A stretch of 8,217 bases of DNA. Origin: Bacillota bacterium. GTDB taxonomy: Bacteria > Bacillota > Clostridia > Acetivibrionales > DSM-1351. Each line of letters starts with the position of its first letter. The stretch's first letter is position 1. The position numbers were made by a program, and so were the translations under genes. The DNA lies in assembly GCA_023460955.1 (NCBI GenBank), contig JAEWOH010000082.1, positions 1 to 8,217 of the forward strand. Direction: 5' to 3'. This document shows, piece after piece, positions 1-6,576 of the stretch. The notes under the pieces are model-generated. The model had not been told where the DNA came from, did not search any database, and worked only from the letters and a program-made list of their open reading frames with translations.

Positions 1-81
1 ATCCAGGCAGGAGTAGTAGATAAAGTAGTATCACTTGATAAAATATCAGAAGAAATAATTCAATATATGGGGGTGCGTTAA
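1..81 (+). CDS. cheB: CheB C-terminal end (chemotaxis glutamate methylesterase), partial
   Basis: Only the last 26 codons and the TAA stop are in the window; the gene enters open from the left edge. The tail reads IQAGVVDKVVSLDKI and then a short amphipathic end, which fits the usual CheB C-terminus, where an 'A-x-x-x-G-A-x-D-x-V-x-P-L-x-x-I' pattern follows the methylesterase core; here Pro is replaced by Ser. CheB removes methyl groups from (and deamidates) chemoreceptors when phosphorylated by CheA. The stop lies one base before the cheA start region, and the cheA ribosome site is inside these last codons, so the two are probably translationally linked. Identification rests on a short stretch plus position directly before cheA, the standard location in Firmicutes fla/che operons. 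No catalytic residues are visible. Confidence 0.8.
   Translation: MQAGVVDKVVSLDKISEEIIQYMGVR
69..75 (+). promoter_or_regulatory. G-only ribosome binding site of cheA
   Basis: GGGGGTG lies 7 bases before the cheA ATG at 83, inside the last codons of cheB. It lacks the usual AGGAGG core and would pair with the anti-SD partly through G-U pairs. sigD in this window has a very similar site. Confidence 0.55.
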
Positions 82-82
82 T

Positions 83-2161
83 ATGGATATGAGTCAGTAT
101 TTACAAATATTTATTGAAGAGGCAAATGAGCACGTACAAAACCTTAATCAGTGCCTTTTGCAGATTGAGAAGGATCCTGGAGATAAGGATGTATTAAACG
201 AAATATTCAGAGTCGCTCATACTATTAAGGGAATGGCAGGTACAATGGGGTTCACAAAAATGACTAAGTTGACCCACGATATGGAAAATGTACTTCATGC
301 CATAAGAAATGATGAAATTAAGGTAACCTCAGGATTGGTGGATGTTTTATTCAAGTGTCTTGATGCTCTGGAAAACTACGTTAACAGTGTTATAACAACA
401 GGCGGTGAAGGTGATAAAGAATACAAAACCGTAATAGCTACATTGAATGAAATTCTGGAAAAGAAAGGCGCAGTTGACACAACACCTGTTGCTAAACAGG
501 CTGTAGATACTCAGCCTGTTTCAGAAACTGATGAAAAGTATGCATCAGCAAATATGGAACTTGATGAATTTGAACAACATGCAGTAAACAAGGCTATTGA
601 CATGGGTATGAGTGCCCTTAAGATAACTATTGTTCTGAATAAGGGATGTCTTTTAAAATCAGCAAGAGCCTTCATCCTGTTCCAGACACTTGAAAGATAT
701 GGTGAGATAATTAAATCTCAGCCGGTAGTACAGGATATTGAGGATGAGAAGTTTGATTTTGAATTTACTGTTGTTGTAGTATCTAAACATGACGAACAGT
801 TATTCACTAAAGAACTTAATTCAATTGCTGAAGTTGATGAAGTTATAATCAGACAAATGACTAAGTTTAGTATTGCCGGTTCAACTCCTGCAGATAGCGC
901 AGAAAAGACCGCATCAGATGCAAAGACTACTGACTCTTCTGAAGTTCCCGCTGTAAAAGACACAGAAACACAAGAGACTTCAAAACAGAATACGGCCAAT
1001 ACTTCAAGGAAAACTCAGAGAACAGTAAGGGTAGATATTGACCGACTTGATGTTCTAATGAATCTTGTTGGTGAATTGATAATAACAAAAACTCGGCTTG
1101 AAGGAACAGATATTACAGAAAAGCCTCAGGAGTACCATGAAACGTTGGAATACCTTGAAAGAATAACAACAAACCTTAACGATGCTGTTATGAAGGTCAG
1201 AATGGTACCTGTTGAAACAGTATTCAACAGATTCCCGAGAATGATAAGGGATATTGCAAAGGATCTAGGAAAAGAAATTGAATTAGTTATGTCAGGTGAA
1301 GAAACAGAACTCGACAGAACAGTAATAGATGAAATTGGCGATCCTTTGATTCACCTTTTGAGAAATTCCTGTGACCACGGACTTGAGTCAACAGAAAAGA
1401 GAAAACAGTTAGGAAAGCCTGAGCATGGAAGAATAAACCTTACTGCATACCAATCTGGAAACAATGTAATTATCGAAGTTGCTGACGATGGTGCGGGAAT
1501 AAATATAGAAAAAATCAAAGAAAAAGCAATACAAAACGGTATATTGACAAAAGAAGCTGCAAATTCGATGACTCAACAAGAGGCTATAGAATTATTGTTC
1601 AGACCAAGCTTCAGTACTGCTGAGAAGATTACCGGACTTTCCGGAAGAGGCGTTGGACTTGACGTTGTTAAGACTAAAATAGAGCAGCTTGGAGGAACAG
1701 TTGAAGTTGAAACTGCCAGCGGAAAAGGAAGTAAGTTCCTGATAAAGCTTCCACTTACTCTTGCTATTTACCAGGCTCTGCTTGTTAATGTAGGAAGTGA
1801 AAAATATGCCATTCCTCTGGGTTCTATTTATCAGATATATGAATGGCAGTCTGAAGATGTCAAAACAGTTCAGGGACAGGAAGTTATACTTCTGAGAAAT
1901 ATGGTAGTGCCTATAACCAGACTGGCTGACTCACTGGAAGTACCTGACAGCAATACTAAGACACAGAAAAAGCTTAAAATAGTTATAGTTAGAAAAGGTG
2001 AAAAGCTGACAGGTCTTGTTGTAGACAGCGTAATAGGACAACAGGAAATAGTTATCAAATCACTTGGAAAAATGCTTACAGGCATTAAATACCTGGCTGG
2101 AGCCACTATTCTTGGTGATGGTAATGTTGCACTGATTATTGATGTGAATTCTATTACCTAA
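83..2161 (+). CDS. cheA: Chemotaxis sensor histidine kinase CheA
   Basis: CheA is the cytoplasmic kinase of chemotaxis. It autophosphorylates under receptor control and passes phosphate to CheY and CheB. All five domains are visible in 692 residues, a normal length. P1/HPt spans about 1-110, with phospho-acceptor His46 in VAHTIKGMAG. P2, the response-regulator docking domain, spans about 160-265. An acidic Ser/Thr-rich linker covers 266-312. P3, the dimerisation domain, starts near 313 (RTVRVDIDRLD). P4, the ATPase, carries the N box LLRNSCDHG with Asn428 and His432, the G1 box DDGAG at 468-472 and the G2 box GLSGRGVGL at 518-526. P5, the CheW-like domain, runs from about 560 to the end. The ATG at 83 is preceded by GGGGGTG; a second in-frame ATG at 89 is possible. 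The gene follows cheB directly and precedes cheW. No missing catalytic residue was seen. Confidence 0.97.
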   Translation: MDMSQYLQIFIEEANEHVQNLNQCLLQIEKDPGDKDVLNEIFRVAHTIKGMAGTMGFTKMTKLTHDMENVLHAIRNDEIKVTSGLVDVLFKCLDALENYVNSVITTGGEGDKEYKTVIATLNEILEKKGAVDTTPVAKQAVDTQPVSETDEKYASANMELDEFEQHAVNKAIDMGMSALKITIVLNKGCLLKSARAFILFQTLERYGEIIKSQPVVQDIEDEKFDFEFTVVVVSKHDEQLFTKELNSIAEVDEVIIRQMTKFSIAGSTPADSAEKTASDAKTTDSSEVPAVKDTETQETSKQNTANTSRKTQRTVRVDIDRLDVLMNLVGELIITKTRLEGTDITEKPQEYHETLEYLERITTNLNDAVMKVRMVPVETVFNRFPRMIRDIAKDLGKEIELVMSGEETELDRTVIDEIGDPLIHLLRNSCDHGLESTEKRKQLGKPEHGRINLTAYQSGNNVIIEVADDGAGINIEKIKEKAIQNGILTKEAANSMTQQEAIELLFRPSFSTAEKITGLSGRGVGLDVVKTKIEQLGGTVEVETASGKGSKFLIKLPLTLAIYQALLVNVGSEKYAIPLGSIYQIYEWQSEDVKTVQGQEVILLRNMVVPITRLADSLEVPDSNTKTQKKLKIVIVRKGEKLTGLVVDSVIGQQEIVIKSLGKMLTGIKYLAGATILGDGNVALIIDVNSIT

Positions 2162-2193
2162 ATCTATTGGGGCGCAGAACAGAACCAAAAAAT

Positions 2194-2200
2194 AGGAGGG
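2194..2200 (+). promoter_or_regulatory. Ribosome binding site that fixes the cheW start
   Basis: AGGAGGG stands 5 bases before the ATG at 2206. The open frame reaches back to a TTG at 2167, but that start has no comparable site and would add 13 residues before the usual CheW N-terminus. Confidence 0.85.
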
Positions 2201-2205
2201 TTATT

Positions 2206-2652
2206 ATGGCAGACTTACAAGTAAACGACTTTGAAGCAAAACAATACATTATTTTTAGTTTGGGAGAAGAACGTTTTGGAATAGATTCTTTAAAGATAAC
2301 TACTATTGACAGAATGAAGACCATTACCAGAGTACCTAAAACACCTGCTTACATAAAGGGTGTAATAAATCTTAGAGGTGATATTATACCGGTAATGGAT
2401 TTAAGGGCAAAGTTTAACCTGCCGGAGGTAGAGGAGACTGAAGAAACCAGAATAATAATTCTCAAATTGGATGAGATTTCAATTGGTGTTATTGTGGATC
2501 AGGTGCTTCAGACGATACAGCTCAGCGGAGATGATATTGAAAATGCATCGAGCCTTATCAACAGTGCTGCAGCCGAGTATATTTTTGGTATTGGAAAAGT
2601 TGGCGGAGAAATTGTGACCCTAATAAACTTTGAAAAATTAGTTAAGCTTTAA
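2206..2652 (+). CDS. cheW: Chemotaxis coupling protein CheW
   Basis: CheW is a cytoplasmic adaptor that joins chemoreceptors to CheA in the signalling array. The 148-residue product is one CheW domain. It opens with the usual first strands (QYIIFSLGEERFGI, about 13-26), followed by ITRVPKTPAYIKGVINLRGDIIPVMDL at about 40-65; this contains the N-L-R-G signature with Arg57, a residue class that matters for receptor binding. The second half (IIILKLDEISIGVIVDQV) is also typical. The start at 2206 is chosen over the longer frame because of the AGGAGGG site just upstream and because the domain begins right there. It sits 44 bases after cheA and 31 before cheC, so co-transcription is likely. It parallels the P5 domain of CheA, its binding partner. 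Confidence 0.96.
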   Translation: MADLQVNDFEAKQYIIFSLGEERFGIDSLKITTIDRMKTITRVPKTPAYIKGVINLRGDIIPVMDLRAKFNLPEVEETEETRIIILKLDEISIGVIVDQVLQTIQLSGDDIENASSLINSAAAEYIFGIGKVGGEIVTLINFEKLVKL

Positions 2653-2683
2653 TTCAAAATATGAGAATTGAGGTATAAAAACA

Positions 2684-3301
2684 ATGGCTATAAGTTTTGA
2701 TGAGTTAAATAATCTCCAGATGGATGTTCTCAGGGAGATAGGAAACATTGGTGCCGGAAATGCAGTAACTTCACTGGCTAAAATGATAGATAAAAAAGTT
2801 GATATGGCTGTTCCTAAAGTTAAAATTATGGGCTTTGACAAGGTAAGCCAGATCCTTGGCGGAGAAGAAATATTAGTTGTAGGAATATTACTCAGTGTTA
2901 CAGGGGATTTAACTGGTAATATGATGTTTATACTAGACAACTATGCAGCCAGACAGCTGGTGAATATCTTAATTGGCAGTGATTCCACCAGTCTTGAATT
3001 TGATGAGATGGAACTGTCCGCACTAAAAGAAATCGGCAACATTTTAACTGGTTCATATTTGAATGCTCTTGCAGGCTTAACAAATCTTAAAATTCTTCCT
3101 TCCATACCTGAATTAGCTATTGATATGGCCGGAGCAATTTTAAGTGTTCCTGCGATCGAATTCGGAAAAGTTGGTGACTCGGTACTTTATATAGAGACTG
3201 AGTTTAGTGAAGGAATTACGAAAGTATTCGGGGACTTTCTTTTAATACCTGATGTAGATTCTTACGAGGTATTATTAAAAGCATTGGGAGTTATAGAATA
3301 A
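2684..3301 (+). CDS. cheC: CheY-P phosphatase CheC
   Basis: CheC dephosphorylates CheY-P and binds CheD, giving a feedback loop in Bacillus- and Thermotoga-type chemotaxis. The 205-residue length is normal. Both copies of the family active site, (D/S)-x3-E-x2-N-x22-P, are visible: Asp14, Glu18, Asn21 and Pro44 in the first half, and Ser112, Glu116, Asn119 and Pro142 in the second, where the motif reads SALKEIGN. Intact twin sites argue for an active phosphatase rather than a degenerate FliY/FliM-like protein, and there is no C-terminal FliN domain as in FliY. A modest TGAGG site lies 10 bases before the ATG. The TAA stop shares its last A with the cheD ATG, so translation of the two partners is coupled. 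The gene follows cheW by 31 bases. Confidence 0.96.
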   Translation: MAISFDELNNLQMDVLREIGNIGAGNAVTSLAKMIDKKVDMAVPKVKIMGFDKVSQILGGEEILVVGILLSVTGDLTGNMMFILDNYAARQLVNILIGSDSTSLEFDEMELSALKEIGNILTGSYLNALAGLTNLKILPSIPELAIDMAGAILSVPAIEFGKVGDSVLYIETEFSEGITKVFGDFLLIPDVDSYEVLLKALGVIE

Positions 3302-3789
3302 TGGATATAGTAACTGTGAAGGTTGGAATGGCTGATTTAAACTCAGCCCACCATCCTTGTATGATAACAACACTTGGGTTAGGCTCCTGTGTGGGCGTTG
3401 CGCTGTATGATGCTTCTACTAAAATTGTTGGATTGGCACATGTTATGCTTCCTAGCAGTGAACAGGCAAAGAACAATACCAATCGTGCCAAGTTTGCTGA
3501 CACAGCTATAGTAAAGCTGGTAGAAGATATGGTAAGATTAGGTGCCAATAGAAGCAAAATAACAGCAAAGCTCGCAGGTGGAGCCCAAATGTTTGCATTT
3601 AGTCAAGGTTCGGATCTTATGAGGATTGGGTATAGGAATATTGTTGCTTCAAAAGAAAAATTAAAAGAACTAAATATACCTGTTGTTTCTGAAGATACCG
3701 GAGGCAATTACGGAAGGACTATTGAAATTTATTCCGATGATGGAAGATTAATGATTAAAACAATAGGCTGTGGTATTAAACAGCTATAG
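3301..3789 (+). CDS. cheD: Chemoreceptor glutamine deamidase CheD
   Basis: CheD converts specific receptor glutamines to glutamate and also stimulates CheC. The 162-residue protein has the catalytic triad in correct spacing: Thr24 and Cys30 in TTLGLGSCVGVALYD, then His47 in GLAHVMLP. The 6- and 17-residue gaps match those I recall for the Thermotoga enzyme (Thr21, Cys27, His44). The later block AKLAGGAQMF and the C-terminal GGNYGRT segment are also family features. The ATG at 3301 overlaps the cheC stop by one base, and a GGGAG site sits inside the end of cheC (3286-3290). The gap after this gene is the largest in the window, so a promoter may start there. Confidence 0.96.
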   Translation: MDIVTVKVGMADLNSAHHPCMITTLGLGSCVGVALYDASTKIVGLAHVMLPSSEQAKNNTNRAKFADTAIVKLVEDMVRLGANRSKITAKLAGGAQMFAFSQGSDLMRIGYRNIVASKEKLKELNIPVVSEDTGGNYGRTIEIYSDDGRLMIKTIGCGIKQL

Positions 3790-3827
3790 TGTAATTTTAA
3801 GTAGATTGAGCATTATTTCAATTAACA

Positions 3828-3856
3828 TAAACAAAAGATAAAAGACTGTATATATT
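3828..3856 (+). promoter_or_regulatory. Candidate sigma-A promoter upstream of the membrane gene and sigD
   Basis: TAAACA (3828-3833) and TATATT (3851-3856) are separated by 17 bases and match the vegetative -35 and -10 boxes at 4 of 6 and 5 of 6 positions. Transcription would begin near 3863, leaving a leader of about 50 bases before the ATG at 3917. The site lies in the only gap above 100 bases between genes. In such AT-rich DNA chance matches are frequent, so this is tentative. I saw no convincing SigD-type promoter (TAAA plus CCGATAT) here. Confidence 0.35.
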
Positions 3857-3861
3857 CTTTA

Positions 3862-3880
3862 CATAGCCCAAAAGGCTTTG
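3862..3880 (+). other. Small hairpin in the cheD to sigD-side gap
   Basis: CATAGCC at 3862-3868 pairs with GGCTTTG at 3874-3880 with one T-T mismatch, around a CAAAA loop. A flanking GACTG (3844-3848) can pair with CAGTC (3885-3889) to enclose it if transcription reads through from cheD. There is no T-tract right after it, so it is not a typical intrinsic terminator. It does not match a riboswitch class that I recognise. Confidence 0.4.
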
Positions 3881-3916
3881 CTTTCAGTCGCACTTTAGCG
3901 TAAATGAGAGGTAAGA

Positions 3917-4306
3917 ATGGAGACAATTATGAAAATACCTTTTCTGCTGGCAATGGCGGCAGCGCTGGTTACCGGAATTTATAGTATAGAGAATAATGCC
4001 GGTACCAATCAAACCTGTATCAGAATGATAATTGCTTTGGTTGGCTTTTATGTAATCGGCGTAATTGTTACTTCAACAATAACAGGAATTGTCGAGGAGC
4101 AGACAAAACAGAGACTTGAAGCTGAAAAGCTTGAAAAGCTTGAACAATTTAAGCAAGAGCAATATAAACGTGAACAGGAAAAAACTGAAAAAGTTAAGCA
4201 GGAGGAACATTTGGGCAAAAATCTGGACTTGGTCGCCGATAGCGACTCCGATGATGGTTTTTCTCCACTAGATCTATCACAAGCGATTAGGACTAAATTC
4301 AATTAA
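3917..4306 (+). CDS. Two-helix membrane protein of unknown function between cheD and sigD
   Basis: I do not recognise a named family. The 129-residue product has two hydrophobic segments (about 6-24 and 36-58) joined by a short polar loop. A very charged Glu/Lys/Gln-rich helix (about 59-97, with KLEKLE repeats from a 9-base direct repeat GAAAAGCTT at 4124-4141) follows and is probably a coiled coil. The C-terminus has an acidic run (DSDSDDG, 109-114) and then FSPLDLSQAIRTK, which looks like a short docking or conserved motif. By the positive-inside rule the tail is likely cytoplasmic, giving an N-in hairpin. Start choice is ambiguous: the ATG at 3917 has GAGG 5 bases upstream, while the ATG at 3929 has GGAG 6 bases upstream and gives a more usual membrane N-terminus (MKIPFLL). 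It lies 44 bases before sigD, so a motility link is inferred from location only. Confidence 0.75.
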   Translation: METIMKIPFLLAMAAALVTGIYSIENNAGTNQTCIRMIIALVGFYVIGVIVTSTITGIVEEQTKQRLEAEKLEKLEQFKQEQYKREQEKTEKVKQEEHLGKNLDLVADSDSDDGFSPLDLSQAIRTKFN

Positions 4307-4339
4307 TAGACATTTGGTGATATATATAGTAAATAGTTT

Positions 4340-4345
4340 GGGGGA
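4340..4345 (+). promoter_or_regulatory. G-only ribosome binding site of sigD
   Basis: GGGGGA ends 5 bases before the sigD ATG at 4351. Like the cheA site it lacks a normal AGGAGG core, so initiation may be weaker than for cheW or the fapA-like gene, which have stronger sites. Confidence 0.5.
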
Positions 4346-4350
4346 TTCAC

Positions 4351-5118
4351 ATGATTGATGCTAACAATGTAAATCAGCTTTGGAAACAATTCGCAGAAAA
4401 TAAAGATCCCGTTGCCAAAGAAAAATTGATTATACAATACGCTTATCTTATAAAATATGTGGCAGGAAGATTAAGTATCTACTTCGGATCAAATGTAGAG
4501 TTTGATGATCTTGTTGGTTATGGAGCTTTCGGCCTTATTGATGCAATTGAAAAATTTGATATAAATAAAGGTGTTAAATTTGAAACCTATGCCTCGTTGA
4601 GAATAAGAGGATCAATTATAGATAGTATCAGAGATTTGGATTGGGTTCCAAGGTCTTTAAGACAAAAAAACAAGGAATTGGAAAAGGTTTACGCTGAAAT
4701 AGAAAATGAAGTCGGCCATTCAGCTACAGACAAAGAAGTCGCTGAAAAGCTTGGAATTAGTATGGATGAATTTTACAGGTTGCTTAATGATGTAAATGTT
4801 TCTTCAATGATGTCATTAGAGGAATTTATGGAGCAACATTATGAAAGAGGCCTGGAAATAGTAAGTGAAAGTACTGAGGACAAGCCTGAAGCTTCTTTGG
4901 AGTTAAGTGAAATAAAAGATATTTTGGCTGATTCTATAAATAAATTACCTGAGAAAGAGAAAGCGGTAATTACTTTTTACTACTTTGAAGAGCTTACTTT
5001 AAAAGAAATAAGTGCCATAATGAATGTAACTGAGTCTCGAATATCACAGTTACATACCAAAGCACTTTTAAGGATGAGAGGCAAATTGTTCAAACACAAA
5101 ATAATGCTTGAATCTTAA
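4351..5118 (+). CDS. sigD: Flagellar/motility RNA polymerase sigma factor SigD (FliA/WhiG family, sigma-28)
   Basis: This factor directs RNA polymerase to late flagellar, chemotaxis and autolysin promoters and is normally held by the anti-sigma factor FlgM until the hook is complete. The 255-residue length is right for SigD. Region 2 spans about 24-95, with FDDLVGYGAFGLIDAIEKFD (core binding), then YASLRIRGSIIDSIRDLDWVPRS (-10 recognition), the FliA/WhiG signature. Region 3 covers about 105-150, including a predicted helix-turn-helix AEKLGIS. Region 4 covers about 190-245, with LTLKEISAIMNVTESRISQLH as the -35 reading helix-turn-helix. DWVPRS separates it from the sporulation sigmas SigF/SigG. 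No flgM is in the window. Its position after cheD matches Bacillus subtilis. The TAA stop overlaps the ribosome site of the next gene, so the downstream gene is probably co-translated. Confidence 0.96.
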   Translation: MIDANNVNQLWKQFAENKDPVAKEKLIIQYAYLIKYVAGRLSIYFGSNVEFDDLVGYGAFGLIDAIEKFDINKGVKFETYASLRIRGSIIDSIRDLDWVPRSLRQKNKELEKVYAEIENEVGHSATDKEVAEKLGISMDEFYRLLNDVNVSSMMSLEEFMEQHYERGLEIVSESTEDKPEASLELSEIKDILADSINKLPEKEKAVITFYYFEELTLKEISAIMNVTESRISQLHTKALLRMRGKLFKHKIMLES

Positions 5119-5123
5119 AGGAG
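5117..5123 (+). promoter_or_regulatory. Ribosome binding site that fixes the fapA-like start
   Basis: AAAGGAG overlaps the sigD stop codon and ends 5 bases before the ATG at 5129. The longer in-frame TTG start at 5108 lies inside sigD and has no such site. Confidence 0.8.
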
Positions 5124-5128
5124 AATTT

Positions 5129-6520
5129 ATGGCAGGACAAAACGAATTAAAAATTTCAGTTACTCTATCACCTGATGAATTAAAGGCTTTTATAACTATT
5201 TATCCGAGTGAGGATGAAATAAAAGTAAGTAAAGATGATATTATATCAGCTTTACAAAGCCAAAAAATTACATACGGTATAAAAGAAGACGCTATCACTG
5301 ATCTTTGTGAAAAGTCGGTACTTGGTGAAAGCATTTGTGTTGCTGAGGGGATACCGGCACAAAATGGCAAAAACGGCTCTGTTGTATATCACTTTGATAC
5401 AACAGTTGATAAGACACCAACGATATTGGAAGATGGCAGAATAAATTACAGAGAATTAAACTTAATCCAATCAGTTAAACAAGGACAGCTCCTTTGTACG
5501 CTTGAACCACCTGTAATGGGTACTCAGGGTATAACGGTCAAGGGAAAGGTAATTCCTGCAGTAAGCGGAAGACCAGCTGTTCTTCCAAGAGGAAAAAATG
5601 TTCACATATCTGAGGACGGTCAGAAATTAATTGCTTCAACAGACGGAGAAGTAGAATATCTTGATCCTACCAAAGTAAGTGTGTATACAAATCATGAAGT
5701 TGCGGCAGATGTAGACAACTCAACTGGAAATGTAACCTTTGTAGGAAGTGTTATTATAAAGGGTAATGTTCTATCCGGTTTTAGTGTAGAAGCCGGCGGA
5801 AATGTAGAGGTTTATGGAGTTGTTGAAGGTGCAACAATCAAGGCTGGAGGTAATATCATACTACGAAGGGGAATGCAGGGAATGGGAAAGGGAACCCTCA
5901 TTGCCGGAGGTGATATAGTTTCCAGATATATCGAATATTGCAACGTTGAAGCTAAAAATAATATTCAATCTGAAGCGGTTATGCACAGCAATGTTAAGTG
6001 CGGGAACAAGCTTGAACTAACCGGAAGGAAAGGTCTACTTGTAGGCGGAACGTCTAAGGTAGGGAAAATTATTATTGCTAAGGTGATTGGTTCACATATG
6101 GCTACCGTTACCGACCTGGAAGTAGGAACTGATCCTACGGTCAGGGAGAGATATAAGAAAGTTAAAGAAGAAATAGCATCAAATGATTCCGATATAAAAA
6201 AAGCAGATCAGGCCATTACTATCCTTAAAAAGTTGGAAGGAATGGGTGCTTTAACTCCTGAAAAGCAGGAGATTTTAACAAAAAGTGTCAGGACCAAAAT
6301 ATACCTTTCATCTAGACTGGAAGAACTGAAAAAAGAAATCGTTATTCTGGATGAAAAACTTCAGCAGGAAGTCAATGGAAAGGTACGATCCCTTAATACC
6401 ATTTATCCGGGGGTTAAAGTTACAATCGGAACATGTACAATGTATGTCAAGGAACCTCTACAGTACTGTACCTTGTACAGAGACGGAGCTGACATTAGAG
6501 TTGGTGCTGTTGACAGATAA
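5129..6520 (+). CDS. FapA family (DUF342) polymer-forming beta-helix protein
   Basis: The 463-residue product fits the DUF342/FapA family. FapA was named in Vibrio as a flagellar assembly protein; the molecular role in Firmicutes is not settled. The N-terminal ~190 residues form the family-specific part, with Gly/Pro-rich turns such as PPVMGTQGITVKGK. Residues about 195-330 are a run of short strands broken by glycines (GNVTFVGSVIIKGNVLSG, VEAGGNVEVYGVVEG, IKAGGNIILRRGMQGMGKG), the stacked pattern of a right-handed beta helix as in bactofilin-like polymers. A charged coiled coil (about 335-418) is followed by a final beta stretch with three cysteines at or near the segments GTCTMYV, LQYCTLY. 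There is no signal peptide or membrane helix, so it should be cytoplasmic. It directly follows sigD with overlapping stop and ribosome site. Frequent placement after sigD suggests a motility function, by inference. Confidence 0.85.
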   Translation: MAGQNELKISVTLSPDELKAFITIYPSEDEIKVSKDDIISALQSQKITYGIKEDAITDLCEKSVLGESICVAEGIPAQNGKNGSVVYHFDTTVDKTPTILEDGRINYRELNLIQSVKQGQLLCTLEPPVMGTQGITVKGKVIPAVSGRPAVLPRGKNVHISEDGQKLIASTDGEVEYLDPTKVSVYTNHEVAADVDNSTGNVTFVGSVIIKGNVLSGFSVEAGGNVEVYGVVEGATIKAGGNIILRRGMQGMGKGTLIAGGDIVSRYIEYCNVEAKNNIQSEAVMHSNVKCGNKLELTGRKGLLVGGTSKVGKIIIAKVIGSHMATVTDLEVGTDPTVRERYKKVKEEIASNDSDIKKADQAITILKKLEGMGALTPEKQEILTKSVRTKIYLSSRLEELKKEIVILDEKLQQEVNGKVRSLNTIYPGVKVTIGTCTMYVKEPLQYCTLYRDGADIRVGAVDR

Positions 6521-6544
6521 GCTAAATTAATCTTAGTATACCTG

Positions 6545-6562
6545 TGTTGCTAAACTGCAACA
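6545..6562 (+). other. Hairpin just before the ribosome site of the 93-aa gene
   Basis: TGTTGC (6545-6550) pairs perfectly with GCAACA (6557-6562) around a six-base loop. It ends 4 bases before GGAGG. No T-tract follows, so it is not a terminator. It may be an RNA processing or stability element, or chance. Confidence 0.35.
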
Positions 6563-6566
6563 GAAT

Positions 6567-6571
6567 GGAGG
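6567..6571 (+). promoter_or_regulatory. Ribosome binding site that fixes the 93-aa gene start
   Basis: GGAGG lies 5 bases before the ATG at 6577. The open frame extends back to a GTG-type start at 6544 and an ATG at 6565, but the latter overlaps this site, so both are unlikely. Confidence 0.75.
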
Positions 6572-6576
6572 TTATA

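Noticed and set aside
718..999. Reverse-strand open frame of 93 codons inside cheA
   Set aside because: It is antisense to the P2 domain and linker of a clear cheA frame, rich in Ser/Val/Thr as expected of a shadow, with no ribosome site.
1870..2106. Reverse-strand open frame within the CheA P5 region
   Set aside because: Fully inside the conserved CheW-like domain coding sequence; no start signal or recognisable product.
2638..2940. Reverse-strand open frame across the cheW-cheC junction
   Set aside because: Overlaps well-supported cheC on the opposite strand and has no motif.
3862..3890. Intrinsic terminator after cheD
   Set aside because: The hairpin is weak and is followed by a mixed sequence rather than a run of T, so read-through into the sigD segment is expected.
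3841..3900. Possible cyclic-di-GMP or other riboswitch before the membrane gene
   Set aside because: The stems are short and the conserved core of the GEMM-type or other known classes is not recognisable.
4089..4271. Second + strand frame (60 codons, Ser/Lys/Asn-rich)
   Set aside because: Frame-shifted shadow inside the membrane protein gene with no ribosome site.
4048..4302. Ser/Cys-rich reverse-strand open frame of 84 codons
   Set aside because: It mirrors the Glu/Lys-rich coiled coil of the + strand membrane gene; the composition is an artefact of reading GAA/AAG codons backwards.
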